In this document: piece after piece, positions 9,307-18,201 of the stretch
How the letters are laid out: the number at the start of each line of letters is the position of its first letter
How positions within the stretch are numbered: the stretch's first letter is position 1
Assembly (NCBI GenBank): GCA_012267415.1
Contig: JAAXGN010000101.1
Span: forward strand, 1 to 62,927
Reading direction: 5' to 3'
Source: Candidatus Poribacteria bacterium
Lineage (GTDB): Bacteria > Poribacteria > WGA-4E > WGA-3G
Length of the DNA stretch: 62,927 bases
Translations under genes and position numbers: made by a program
Notes under the pieces: model-generated
Databases searched by the model: none
What the model was told of the DNA's origin: nothing
What the model saw: only the letters and a program-made list of their open reading frames with translations

Positions 9307-9366
9307 ATTACCAATGATACTTCATTCTACTCTTTCTCGTCTACAAGCGTGTAGAGTTGAATCGTG

Positions 9367-9720
9367 TTAATCACGTCCTCTGCCAACTACAGAATAATGG
9401 GATATTTTGATAGCGTCTGTCTCAGCATTTATTAGAATCTCATAAGGAAACTCAATTACTCTCTTTATATGTTTAAACGGTTTCCATTCATTCCTTTTAT
9501 CACGAACAGAGATTGCGTAATTCTGAACTTTGCCAATACCGAGGAGTACAATTTTGTGGATTGTTGTTCTTTCTGGGATAGAATAAATAACACCATACGA
9601 TGTAATCTCTTTCGTTATTTCTTGATCAATGAGAACATACTCTTGTGCTGTGAAGAGTGTGGCACAACTGATAAGTGATAAGCAGATCAACACAAGAAAC
9701 AGGTAATTCCATTTAATCAT
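9367..9720 (-). CDS. Small lipoprotein, unknown function
   Basis: MIKWNYLFLVLICLSLISC has a lipobox (LISC), giving a roughly 98-residue mature lipoprotein with a predicted beta-rich fold. Start set at MIKW because AAGGAAAG lies just upstream; a longer reading adds 11 residues before it. The sequence at its 3' end (about 75 bases) recurs as a remnant at 12610-12683. No recognisable domain. It faces the methyltransferase gene tail to tail. Confidence 0.65.
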   Translation of the reverse strand: MIKWNYLFLVLICLSLISCATLFTAQEYVLIDQEITKEITSYGVIYSIPERTTIHKIVLLGIGKVQNYAISVRDKRNEWKPFKHIKRVIEFPYEILINAETDAIKISHYSVVGRGRD

Positions 9721-9813
9721 AGTTCTTTCCTTGCCTAAAAGTCTTTTGAACATAGGATTCTCCTCACGAATATTGTTTTATGGTTAAGTATACAAACAAT
9801 TATACATGTATTT

Positions 9814-9879
9814 TGTAGGAGGGAACTCCGATTCCCGACTGAACGGTTTGATAGTCGGGAATCGGAGTTCCCTCCTACA
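9814..9879. repeat. Long perfect palindrome, copy 1
   Basis: 27-base arms (TGTAGGAGGGAACTCCGATT... and its exact complement) around a 12-base spacer GAACGGTTTGAT. Copy 2 at 12398 carries the spacer in the opposite orientation. The sequence GGAATCGGAGTTCCCTCCTAC also occurs near 46810. Confidence 0.85.
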
Positions 9880-10000
9880 GCAAAGAGTGTCTAGTTGATT
9901 CCATATTCTACTATAATATTCAGTAGTGTTGTATATTGAGTAGAACGTTGGAAATCTCCTTTGGTTGACTAACGATTACCTCTATCTTGTAGCGGAGGTG

Positions 10001-11824
10001 TCAGAACTTCACCTTATCTTCATCTACCACGCATCGGAAGCCAATGGAACCTCCCACGAGATGTTGTTTAGGATAGGGAATCAAGTAGCGTTCTGTGATC
10101 CAAGCGATACGGGGGAGCTCACGCCAGGAGTTTCCACGCAATACACGGTTCTTTGGATCAGTTGTATCGCTACACCATTCCCAGACGTTTCCAAGCATGT
10201 CGTATAAACCATACTCATTCGGGAGATAACTTCCGACAGGTGCGCTGTGTACATACTTATCTGCTGCTCCACTTAGATTAGACTGCGTGCCGTCTGGTAA
10301 GGTGTTACCCCATGGGTATTTCTGTGAGACGAAGCCACCCCGTGCGGCTTTTTCCCATTCTGCTTCTGTCGGGAGTCGTTTGCCTGCCCACTCGGCATAC
10401 GCCATAGCATCGTCCCATGTCACATTCACAACCGGGTAATTTGGGAATGGTGCGTCTGTGTAAGTCTCCTCGGGTAAGGGGCGGTGTCCGGTCTGCTTGA
10501 GGAATTCTTCGTATTGTGCGAGCGTGACTTCGTGTGTGTCCATGTAAAATCCATCGACATGTATAGGATAGCTGGGTGCATGCTTATCTTTTATCGTGGG
10601 TTTACCCATCTGAAATTCGCCTGCAGGGATCAGCACCATCTCGGCATCGTCTTTTTCCCATTTAATCGCGCCAAAAGGGTGCTGTACTTCTTCGGTTTCT
10701 AATTCAACATGCCAGGATGTGGTCTCTCCGCCTTTCAGGATGAGTTTTTTCTCACTCTCTTTGTAATCGTCATGCGTTATCTGGACTGTCACGTGTTCAC
10801 CCTGCACGCCGGTGTTAATCTCAAGAATGAATGGTGTCATGCCGATCAAATTTCCATCAATATGAACGTTAGCACCACTCGGTTCGCTTTTGATGTCTAA
10901 GGTAGCGATTGTGTCGTTATCCTGGGAATCGTCGATTCGTGATGGCAGTGAATGGATCATGGGGGTCTGCACTGTTTTCTCGTCTTTAAATAGGTCTGCC
11001 GTTTTTAATCTGCATTGTGCCAGCACCTCATCCCAGGACAGAAATCCATCAGCTGACTTTTTGTCGTTTAAACTCCCATCAGCATCAGCGGTGAAACTTT
11101 CAACGAGAGCAGCCGTAAAGTAGCCTCCCACCTTTTCGTCACCGAAACCGAATTGCCCAGGGAAAGCAGCAGTGACATCAAGAGTACCGGTATGTTTGAG
11201 GAATAGATCCTCGGTATAGAGGCGGTTTGGTGGAAGAGCCGCTGAGAAACTGACACTCAAACCCGGTCCGGCGGGTCTACTAAAGTTACTGCAGGTGTCG
11301 GTAATGAGCATTTTCAAACTCGCCTTTTTTTGATCCAGCAATTCACGCAACTTTGCACGAGGGACAGCGTCTTTGCTCTGGTCAAAGTTGAGGACATGTT
11401 TGTTATCAGAACGTTGTATACTGCCATGTCCATTGTAATAGATAAACACCGTATCTTCTTGATTGGTGGATAGGTTGGAAAGATAGTCTTTCACATGCGT
11501 ACCTTTGATAATTCCTTGAGAGTTGGATACAATTCTGTGCGGTTCTCCTTGGATCAGAGTCATCTTCGTGATACTGCCGAGGAGTTCGTCCTCAGATTTC
11601 ATAACGGTTAAATGTACATCACAGTCGTGTGAGACGAGTTTCATGACCTTCAATATACGTTCCTCACTCTTTTCAACACTTTTTCGGATGGTCACATCGT
11701 TTCCGACTATGATGAGCAGCGCGTGAACTTCTTTGGCACTGGCAATAGATGCCGATCCCAAACAGATAAAGGTTATCAGTATTAGCAAGATTCCTGTAGT
11801 CGGTAAAGTGTATTTGCGTATCAT
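10001..11824 (-). CDS. Caspase-like peptidase / PEGA / formylglycine-generating-enzyme-like fusion
   Basis: A signal peptide (1-30) is followed by a C14 caspase fold (about 31-290) with the His in YYNGHGS (H133) and the Cys in TDTCSN (C178), so the dyad is intact. A PEGA domain (about 307-376, SEPSGANVHIDG) and an FGE/SUMF1 domain (about 385-602: VLIPAGEFQMG, VTWDDAMAYAEWAGKRLPTEAEWEKAARG, GNVWEWCSD, GFRC) follow. The FGE-like domain ends RVLRGNSW...RIAW, with no obvious active-site Cys pair, so it may be a binding module rather than an oxidase. Exported location is implied. TAGGAGG Shine-Dalgarno. Domain calls are secure; substrate and role are unknown. Confidence 0.88.
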   Translation of the reverse strand: MIRKYTLPTTGILLILITFICLGSASIASAKEVHALLIIVGNDVTIRKSVEKSEERILKVMKLVSHDCDVHLTVMKSEDELLGSITKMTLIQGEPHRIVSNSQGIIKGTHVKDYLSNLSTNQEDTVFIYYNGHGSIQRSDNKHVLNFDQSKDAVPRAKLRELLDQKKASLKMLITDTCSNFSRPAGPGLSVSFSAALPPNRLYTEDLFLKHTGTLDVTAAFPGQFGFGDEKVGGYFTAALVESFTADADGSLNDKKSADGFLSWDEVLAQCRLKTADLFKDEKTVQTPMIHSLPSRIDDSQDNDTIATLDIKSEPSGANVHIDGNLIGMTPFILEINTGVQGEHVTVQITHDDYKESEKKLILKGGETTSWHVELETEEVQHPFGAIKWEKDDAEMVLIPAGEFQMGKPTIKDKHAPSYPIHVDGFYMDTHEVTLAQYEEFLKQTGHRPLPEETYTDAPFPNYPVVNVTWDDAMAYAEWAGKRLPTEAEWEKAARGGFVSQKYPWGNTLPDGTQSNLSGAADKYVHSAPVGSYLPNEYGLYDMLGNVWEWCSDTTDPKNRVLRGNSWRELPRIAWITERYLIPYPKQHLVGGSIGFRCVVDEDKVKF

Positions 11825-11913
11825 AAGTTCCTCCTAAGAATGTTAGATTAGATTCTCTATCTGATTTTTGTAGGTTTCTATTCAACTCACCTGTCGGAGT
11901 CGAATTCATGTTG

Positions 11914-12069
11914 TTACAATTTAGATTTCAATTGATATGCAGAATATCCTGCTTCCGTATTTGTGCTAATACCCGGAAGCAAACTGTTACCCTCCATGTC
12001 ATCTCCACCGCAAGCAATGAAAAAAGTTAAAGTAAGTAATATAATCGTAAAATTAAGAGTCGTTTTCAT
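11914..12069 (-). CDS. Very small lipoprotein
   Basis: A 51-residue product: MKTTLNFTIILLTLTFFIACGG has a clear lipobox (FIAC), leaving a mature peptide of about 30 residues. AAGGAGAAACTC lies directly before the ATG. Its leader peptide resembles that of the LRR metalloprotease downstream in sequence order, and an LRR-tail remnant lies just upstream, so it may be the stump of a larger decayed LRR lipoprotein rather than a functional gene. Confidence 0.5.
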   Translation of the reverse strand: MKTTLNFTIILLTLTFFIACGGDDMEGNSLLPGISTNTEAGYSAYQLKSKL

Positions 12070-12135
12070 GAGTTTCTCCTTTTTGTAAGGGGTTGCTAAG
12101 GCATGCCAGTTTTCCAACCCTATATTGTCAATAAA

Positions 12136-12210
12136 TCAATCGGCATAGATTTTAACACTCGGTTTTTTCTGTATAAGTTCTTGAAGCGGTGTTATGTCCT
12201 GAATCGGAAA
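12136..12210 (-). pseudogene. Remnant of an LRR protein C-terminus
   Basis: Reverse-strand reading gives IQDITPLQELIQKK followed by VKIYAD and a stop, almost the same as IQDIEPLQELIQKK...VKIYVE in the LRR metalloprotease. Only the last repeat is left, with no start, so it is a duplicated or deletion-derived tail. Confidence 0.7.
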
Positions 12211-12254
12211 TAGAGAATAATGCATATTTCACATGTTTCCGTAGCGCAAACTGT

Positions 12255-12366
12255 ATGAAGATTAAGTTATTAATTGGGTAATACGCGGGCGGGGAAACCC
12301 CGCCCCTACGAAGCCTTACTCCTACGATGAGTCTTATTAGTAGAATTACCTGATTATTTATTTATG
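12255..12366. repeat. TIR element carrying a GGGGAAACCCC core
   Basis: Left end ATGAAGATTAAGTTATTAAT and right end ATTACCTGATTATTTATT match the ends of the elements at 20089 and 53285, but the middle is the GGGCGGGGAAACCCCGCCC hairpin rather than the GGTAGGTGCGAT one. Right boundary is approximate. Confidence 0.6.
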
Positions 12367-12397
12367 GTGAAATATGTAATTATGTTTACATATCTTC

Positions 12398-12463
12398 TGT
12401 AGGAGGTAACTCCGCTTCCCGACTATCAAACCGTTCAGTCGGGAATCGGAGTTCCCTCCTACA
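12398..12463. repeat. Long palindrome, copy 2 (spacer inverted)
   Basis: Same arms as the element at 9814 with two differences in the left arm (GGAGGTAACTCCGCTTCC), and the 12-base spacer reads ATCAAACCGTTC, the reverse complement of copy 1. Flanking bases on both sides are similar to copy 1 in the same orientation. Confidence 0.8.
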
Positions 12464-12609
12464 GAAAAGAATGTAAAATTAATTTTATGTTCTACCATAA
12501 TCTTCATTTAGTTTGCGGACTAATATGCACAATCTAACAGATTGTGCTACAAGGTGGCAACTTAGATTAAATACTTAACCGCAATGTGACGTCACTTCTC
12601 TAATCATTC

Positions 12610-12683
12610 TTGTCTAAAAGTGTGTAGTGTTGAATCGTGTTAACACATCCTCTGCCAACTACAGAATAATGGGATATTTTGAT
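12610..12683 (-). pseudogene. Duplicated 3' end of the small lipoprotein gene
   Basis: About 75 bases, ending ...CAACTACAGAATAATGGG and ATATTTTGAT, match 9337-9411 (the last codons and downstream bases of the lipoprotein gene). No upstream coding part is present. Confidence 0.75.
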
Positions 12684-12699
12684 ATAAAATGAATTTTAC

Positions 12700-13698
12700 T
12701 CAATCTATATGTATTACTACATTAGGATTTTTCTTACGGAGCTCATCAAGAGGGGTCTTATCTACAATCGGATTACCCCGAAGATCTAACGTCTCAAGGT
12801 TTATCAATCCTGATAGCGGCGTAACATCGCTGATGTCATTGTCAAATTGGTCATAAAGATCAGAGAGATTTAAATATGTGAGTTGTTTTAAACCCGAAAG
12901 CGGTGTAATATCGTCAAAATTGCCATCAAGGGATAATGATATGAGTTGTTTTAAACCCGAAAGCGGTGTAATATCGTCAAAGTTACCATCGAGGTGTAAC
13001 CTTGTCAGTTGCTTTAATCCCGCAACCGGCGTAATGTCGTCAAAAAAACCAATAAAGGTTAACGATGTCAGCTGTTTTAATCCGGCAAGGGGTGCTAGGT
13101 CATTTCGAGGTGCTACCCCCCAACCGGGATTGAATGATAACTTTGTCAGTTGTTTTAATTCTGCGAGTGGGGTGAGGTCTTCTGTTTTAGCCGTGAGATA
13201 TAACCCTTTCAAATTTTTTAGCACTTTTAGCGGTGTGATGTCTCTAATACCATTTTCCCCCAGATATAAGTGAAGGTTTTTTAAACCAACAAGGGGTGTT
13301 AGGTCAGCACTTTCCTTGTCCCAGTTCCAGATGCTTTCCCTTTCGCCAGTTATAGGGTTTTCGGACCATAGACACCATGTAAGATGCAGAGCTTCCAGTT
13401 GAGTCGCATATTCCAAGCCTGTCCAGTCCGTGATAGGACCGCTACCGCGACACCATAATTCTTCTAATGTTGCCAGTTGTCCAGCAGTAATATCATCAAC
13501 ATCATCGGGAAGTTCAAGTGCTTCTCTTATTAACTTTGCTAAGTTCTCGTCAGGAATATCCACTATTTTCGTGGGGTCTATTGGCGTAAGGTCTATCTGA
13601 GATTGTCCTGTTTCTGTTATGTTTCCTGATTCGCTACATCCAGTGATAAAAAGTGTAGGAATAAACAGAAAGAGGAAAAGTAATGTCAAATGTTTCAT
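12700..13698 (-). CDS. Leucine-rich-repeat lipoprotein (internalin-like)
   Basis: About 332 residues. MKHLTLLFLFLFIPTLFITGC has a lipobox; AAGGAG precedes this ATG, so a longer upstream reading is rejected. After the segment IPDENLAKLIREAL come about nine LRRs with the repeating ITPLSGLKQLTxLxLDGNxDD pattern. Two neighbouring repeats (near 12890 and 12953) are almost identical at DNA level, indicating recent unit duplication. Surface adhesion or protein binding is the usual role of such proteins. It shares its upstream leader sequence with the LRR metalloprotease gene. Confidence 0.85.
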   Translation of the reverse strand: MKHLTLLFLFLFIPTLFITGCSESGNITETGQSQIDLTPIDPTKIVDIPDENLAKLIREALELPDDVDDITAGQLATLEELWCRGSGPITDWTGLEYATQLEALHLTWCLWSENPITGERESIWNWDKESADLTPLVGLKNLHLYLGENGIRDITPLKVLKNLKGLYLTAKTEDLTPLAELKQLTKLSFNPGWGVAPRNDLAPLAGLKQLTSLTFIGFFDDITPVAGLKQLTRLHLDGNFDDITPLSGLKQLISLSLDGNFDDITPLSGLKQLTYLNLSDLYDQFDNDISDVTPLSGLINLETLDLRGNPIVDKTPLDELRKKNPNVVIHID

Positions 13699-13761
13699 GG
13701 TAATTCTCCTTATGTAGTAGCACAATTCGTTGTGCGTCTTTGGCATTGTGGCGGTACACGG

Positions 13762-13842
13762 ATGAAGATAAAATAAATATTCGGGTAATTTTGATTGCCC
13801 CAGGCCGGTAGGTGCGATAAGGATATCGCACCTACCGGCCTG
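13762..13842. repeat. TIR-type element (left end) with GGCCGGTAGGTGCGAT palindrome
   Basis: Left end ATGAAGATAAAATAAATATTC, then a perfect inverted repeat at 13801-13842: 19-base arms CAGGCCGGTAGGTGCGATA around AGGA. The right end is missing or degenerate. It sits in the leader of the LRR lipoprotein gene. Confidence 0.75.
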
Positions 13843-13920
13843 AAGTATTATTGGTTTCATAATTTCCTTAAATTGCCGCTTATGGGTATATCAATTCACC
13901 AATCCTATATTGTCAATAAC

Positions 13921-16053
13921 TTAATCGGACAGTTTCAAATCCGCCCACCGTGTTGTCCGTTTACCTGTTGCAGATACAAAACCACGCAATCGGACAGTTG
14001 CCAACTGCTCACGTTCCCCTGCATGAGACACGTCCTCTATTCGATAATAGTAGACGGTGTTTGGTTTAGCGGTGGCATCAGTCCATGTATATTCGGTGCG
14101 TTCACCCGTTGTACCAGCACCTAATATCATATTCTGATTGATGGCTTTGTATTCACCATCCTTTGTTTCACTACGATAGATATAAAAACCTGCGTTGTCT
14201 ACTTCTGACTCCGTTATCCATTTGAGGAAAACACCTGCATCGGTGTGCTCTGCACGGAAATGGGATAGTGTGACGGGTAACGGTTCATTACGATTTTCGA
14301 CATAGATTTTTACACTCCGTTTTTTCTGTATCAGTTCCTGGAGCGGTTCTATGTCCTGAATCGGATTGCCTACAAGGTACAATCTCTCAAGGTTCACCAA
14401 TTCAGTGAGAGGACTCACATCATTGATTCTGTTGTTATCGAGTTCTAAGACTCTCAGCTGCGTTAGTTTTGAAAGCGGAGATAGGTCTGATACAGCATTA
14501 CCGCGAAGATACAGTTCTTTCAGTTGTGTAAGTGCCGATAATGACGAAATATCCGACACATCATTAAAACTAAGAAACAAGACGTTTAATTGTGTCAACG
14601 TTGAAAGTGGCGTTATATCTGAAATCGTGTTGTTGTGAAGATACAACGTTGTCAGTTTTTTGTATACTGTCAGCGGGGGAACAACCGAAATTCGAGTGCC
14701 ATGAATACCTAAAAACTCCAAGTTTTTCAAGGTATTCAGTGCTGATATATCCGAAATCTCGGTAAAACCAATATCTAACAATCTCAGACCTGTTAACGTT
14801 GAGAGTGGGGAAACATCTGAAATCGGATTATCATAAAGATTCAACCACCTCAGTCGTACGAGTTCTGAGAGTGGGGAAACATCTGAAATATCGTTATGAG
14901 CAAAATTGAGTTTTGTGAGATTTCGTGCGTGTTGTAGACCCGTAAGGTCTCTTATCCCTTTTTTTTGCTGATGGAATTCTGTAAGATTTATGATTGTACG
15001 TGTCGTGATTGTGCCGATCTGTTTCTGTATCGCTGCAGATAGATGTGGGTCCACAATGTGTACATCTTCAGGGGGTGGAAACGGGAGCGGATCACTTAGT
15101 TTGAACTTCTGCCGTTTATAGTTCCCTAACACATCACGCATTCTGAGCTCGATAGTATCAGTATTAGCGGGTAAGTCGTCTATAACAAATTCAACTGTTA
15201 TGTTTTTACCGCCCTTTAATATTTTACAATCGCGCAATTTTTGGTCTCCATCACTGGTTGGTGAAAGTAATTTGACCATGTGAATTCCATCAGGATCACT
15301 TATCTCAAAACGTAGTCGGATACTATAAGGTGGGGATGCAAGTTCTGGATCAAACATCCTTGCTGTCGTGTTATGATTCAGTAGTGTCGTACCAGTGTTA
15401 AATACTGGATGCACATTGAACCATGCTGCAGCACAATATGAGGTGATCATCGTGTCAATTGAATCTAAGTATATCCGTTGTGCGTCAGCCTCCGAACGGT
15501 CATCGTGTGCCAATTCAAAGCCGTGTGCAAGTTCATGTGCTATGACATTCATCCCGACAACTCCCTCAAAGCATCCTCCTGATGAAGGCAGAAGTCCGCC
15601 TTTATATTCAGTAGCGTTAAACCCAAGTCCACATATAGGTGGTAAGTCAGCTCGCTGCGTGTCAGTCTCATAAAAGACGATGTAAAAATCCTTTGATAGG
15701 TCAGATTCTTCGGGAAATTCATACCAAAGTGAAAACACGTTATTTCTATAATGTGTATCGCTACGAGCCCCTCTCCTATGATGAACGATCACATCACCGT
15801 TAGCATCTTCTTCTAATTGGAAGGTTTTCCTCTTAAACCCGTGCGCTTCCATCAAGTCGCCAAATAGTTTTTGTACCTTCTTTACCTGTGAAATAAACTG
15901 TTCGTCTATATTAGGTTGTGGCTGAATATCCTTTGGAATAAAATAGATGACCTTGACGATAGGTCTTTCTACTTCTTCAGAGAGACTATTCGGGACAAAA
16001 GCGAGCATTATCAAAGTAAGTAGTGTAAGTGTGAAATATAGAATCGTTTTCAT
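13921..16053 (-). CDS. Secreted metzincin-like protease with LRRs and Fn3-like domain
   Basis: About 710 residues. Signal peptide (1-25), then a metalloprotease region with HELAHGFELAHD (H173, E174, H177, H183), a zinc motif of the HExxHxxxxxH type. LRRs (about 355-565; DISDVSPLSxLxxLxxLxLxxN units) follow, and then a fibronectin-III-like module (FRAEHTDAGVFLKW ... NAGFYIYRSETKDGEY ... VYYYRIEDVSHAG). The protein ends GKRTTRWADLKLSD, a variant of the KL-x-x-x-W-G-x-x-K tail of the LamG proteins. Start chosen at MKTILYF after AAGGAA. A peptidase aimed at surface or host proteins is plausible; activity is not proven. Confidence 0.85.
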   Translation of the reverse strand: MKTILYFTLTLLTLIMLAFVPNSLSEEVERPIVKVIYFIPKDIQPQPNIDEQFISQVKKVQKLFGDLMEAHGFKRKTFQLEEDANGDVIVHHRRGARSDTHYRNNVFSLWYEFPEESDLSKDFYIVFYETDTQRADLPPICGLGFNATEYKGGLLPSSGGCFEGVVGMNVIAHELAHGFELAHDDRSEADAQRIYLDSIDTMITSYCAAAWFNVHPVFNTGTTLLNHNTTARMFDPELASPPYSIRLRFEISDPDGIHMVKLLSPTSDGDQKLRDCKILKGGKNITVEFVIDDLPANTDTIELRMRDVLGNYKRQKFKLSDPLPFPPPEDVHIVDPHLSAAIQKQIGTITTRTIINLTEFHQQKKGIRDLTGLQHARNLTKLNFAHNDISDVSPLSELVRLRWLNLYDNPISDVSPLSTLTGLRLLDIGFTEISDISALNTLKNLEFLGIHGTRISVVPPLTVYKKLTTLYLHNNTISDITPLSTLTQLNVLFLSFNDVSDISSLSALTQLKELYLRGNAVSDLSPLSKLTQLRVLELDNNRINDVSPLTELVNLERLYLVGNPIQDIEPLQELIQKKRSVKIYVENRNEPLPVTLSHFRAEHTDAGVFLKWITESEVDNAGFYIYRSETKDGEYKAINQNMILGAGTTGERTEYTWTDATAKPNTVYYYRIEDVSHAGEREQLATVRLRGFVSATGKRTTRWADLKLSD

Positions 16054-16396
16054 CGTGAAGTATTCCTTTTTCTGAAGTTCCATATCTATCAGCACAATTC
16101 GTTGTGCGTCTTTGACCTTGTGGGTAACACAGGGATGAAGATAAAATAATTATTCGGTTAATCCAATGCATCAAAACAATCGTATGGGCTGGGTTTCCCA
16201 GACCGCATGTTACCGGTTTCCCTTGCCGATTATTACCCAATATAATTCTAAATCTTCATGAGAGTACCTGCTATTTCTAAAGTTGTGGACGGCACACGGC
16301 GTGTGCCTGCTACTATTAAGAGCATATTTTAATTATGTATAATTTGCACATCCCTACTTAATTCAGTCATAGTTCAGAATATAGTCATAGTTGGTA
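16054..16396. other. Intergenic stretch with a shared leader and a TIR element
   Basis: Bases from about 16085 to 16160 (AGCACAATTCGTTGTGCGTC, then a short divergent piece, then ATGAAGATAAAATAA) closely match 13717-13790, the leader of the LRR lipoprotein. The rest is the element at 16135 and AT-rich DNA. No gene seen. Confidence 0.65.
16135..16259. repeat. TIR element with a CTGGGTTTCCCAG core
   Basis: Begins ATGAAGATAAAATAATTATTC and ends CTAAATCTTCAT, so both terminal repeats are present; the core palindrome GGGCTGGGTTTCCCAG differs from the cores of the other family members. Confidence 0.65.
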
Positions 16397-16795
16397 CTAC
16401 TGATCTTTATCCCATACGAAAGTCACTTCTTCACCGTTAACACTCACGGTCATCCTAAGTGTAATACCATCAAAAGTATAGGGAACCGCATCGGAGCCAT
16501 CATCAAAGACGTTCTTAGCGGGATTCCATTGTCCTGCTGCGACAGACTTCTCCTGGTTCAGAAACGCATACTCTAAATTGTAAGACTCATCATTACGCAA
16601 TATTAGTTTTCCCGATACTGTTTCTGGTGCCTTGAATGTAAGACCTAACGTGGTAATGGAAACAAGTGTATAGGTTCCCACTTCCTCCGCTACAGTGTTG
16701 TCGTCATCTTGACCGCAACCGGTTATACCAATAATAGAGAACGGTAAAAGACTAACCAAGAGGAATAAGCAGAATCTACAGTAATGTAATTTCAT
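16397..16795 (-). CDS. Small lipoprotein, lipocalin-like
   Basis: About 132 residues with a lipobox (IIGITGC) and a beta-rich mature part: VGTYTLVSITTLGLTF, then SGKLILRNDESYNLEY, and VNGEEVTFVWDKDQ at the end. The alternation resembles lipocalin-like domains (YxLxS...GxLxLxxDGxYxL), but the match is weak. Start set at MKLHYCRF because a longer reading overlaps the barrel gene and lacks the signal. It lies 32 bases downstream of the barrel gene and is probably cotranscribed. Confidence 0.65.
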   Translation of the reverse strand: MKLHYCRFCLFLLVSLLPFSIIGITGCGQDDDNTVAEEVGTYTLVSITTLGLTFKAPETVSGKLILRNDESYNLEYAFLNQEKSVAAGQWNPAKNVFDDGSDAVPYTFDGITLRMTVSVNGEEVTFVWDKDQ

Positions 16796-16827
16796 TTGAT
16801 TTTTCCTTTTTGTTGCAGAATTAATAG

Positions 16828-18096
16828 CTATCTTGTGTTGGAAGAAATAGTTCCACCATTGAAACGATATGTCACCGAAATATTGGCACGGATGAGATCT
16901 TCTGCGTATTTTTGTCCCATAGCATTGGTCTGCTCCCATGTCCCGTAGAGTGCCGAAGCATCCCATGAGAGACTTGTGTCGCTGTTGGAACCCGCTCCGA
17001 CTGTTAACCCGGTAAAACTGACAGGTGTCGTGTCGTTTTCGTCTACGAATGGTATCACGTCGCGGAAAGCCCCAAATCGGAGTGGAAAACCTGCCCCTAA
17101 ATATTCCGCACCAACGGCAACATTAAAACCGTTATCAAAGAATACGCGTTGATTAACGCCGCCACTCCATCGCAGTTCAGAAAAGGGACGTGATTGGACC
17201 TCTAAAGCAACAGAAAAGTCTGAAAAGAACTTATATTCCGCACCGAGTCCCCACATAACAGGGATTGTCAATTCGGTTTGTGTCGGGTCCTTATCTGTCT
17301 GAAGTTCACCATTCTCATAACGGTTTGTGATCATCTCACCGAATTCCCATTCAAATCCCTGTCGGTACATAAACCCTATAGAGAGTTCTGGTGTAACCTT
17401 AGCCAAAGCCCCCATCCTTAGAAACTGAGCGGATTGTTCCTGTTCCTCATCTACTTTCGTGTGATGGTCAGAAAGTTTCAACTCATTATTATAAATTATT
17501 GCACCAAGCGTCCGATTCAACGTTACCCCGCAGAAAAATCTGTCTTGGATATTTAGCGCAATGCCAGGGGTAAATGTGCTCAGTGCCCTCCGACGCCTAC
17601 CATGGATACTCACGGCCTCACCCTCTAATGCATCCCCTCTTTCTGCTGACAGAACTGCCTGAATATCACCTTTAGCACCTTCATTTCTTTGGTAACCGAT
17701 GCCAAAAACAAGATGCCAGCGGGGGTCCGATAACCGAAAAGGAACCGCTAACGCAACGAGCGACCTATTTGGGTAAGGTGAAAACGCGGCATTGTATGAT
17801 TGATATGAATCGTCTGCACGCGCTACTTCATTTGTAACGAACCCATATAAAAACTTTCCACCAACCTGAACTTGCGATTGGGATAAAGTGCCGAGAATAG
17901 AGGGATTAGAAAAAATCGCACTGCTGCTTTGAGAAGTCGTCGTTGTCGTTCTCCCCATTGCGATGCTTCGATTGTCAAATCCGGTTTCGAGCACTTCCCC
18001 ACTCGGCTCTAAGATTCCAAATTCTTGAGCTACACCGTTGTGAACAAAAACTAATAACATAACAAACACATATCCAAGTTTAAATAGTTTCATCAT
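16828..18096 (-). CDS. FadL/PorV-like outer-membrane beta-barrel protein
   Basis: A 422-residue protein with a signal peptide (to about 23, GVAQ) followed by the FadL/OMPP1-type opening NRSIAMGRTTTTTSQSSSAIFSNPSIL and about 14 predicted strands (alternating aromatic/Gly patterns: FGIGYQRNEG, GVTLNRTLGA, LSIGFMYRQGFEWEFGE, VALEVQSRPFSELRW, NVAVGAEYLGAGFPLRFG). PorV/LptO of the type IX secretion system belongs to this fold and the neighbours carry type IX-like tails, so a role in their export or anchoring is an inference. A frameshifted paralogue lies at 22469-23754. Confidence 0.78.
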   Translation of the reverse strand: MMKLFKLGYVFVMLLVFVHNGVAQEFGILEPSGEVLETGFDNRSIAMGRTTTTTSQSSSAIFSNPSILGTLSQSQVQVGGKFLYGFVTNEVARADDSYQSYNAAFSPYPNRSLVALAVPFRLSDPRWHLVFGIGYQRNEGAKGDIQAVLSAERGDALEGEAVSIHGRRRRALSTFTPGIALNIQDRFFCGVTLNRTLGAIIYNNELKLSDHHTKVDEEQEQSAQFLRMGALAKVTPELSIGFMYRQGFEWEFGEMITNRYENGELQTDKDPTQTELTIPVMWGLGAEYKFFSDFSVALEVQSRPFSELRWSGGVNQRVFFDNGFNVAVGAEYLGAGFPLRFGAFRDVIPFVDENDTTPVSFTGLTVGAGSNSDTSLSWDASALYGTWEQTNAMGQKYAEDLIRANISVTYRFNGGTISSNTR

Positions 18097-18201
18097 AATT
18101 CTCAGCGAACCCTCCCCCCTTTCAAGGTAGGTAGGAACGTCATCCTCCTTTATCAGTTGCTTGCTCCATTTTTTATGAATTATCTCAAAGTTAACAGTCT
18201 G

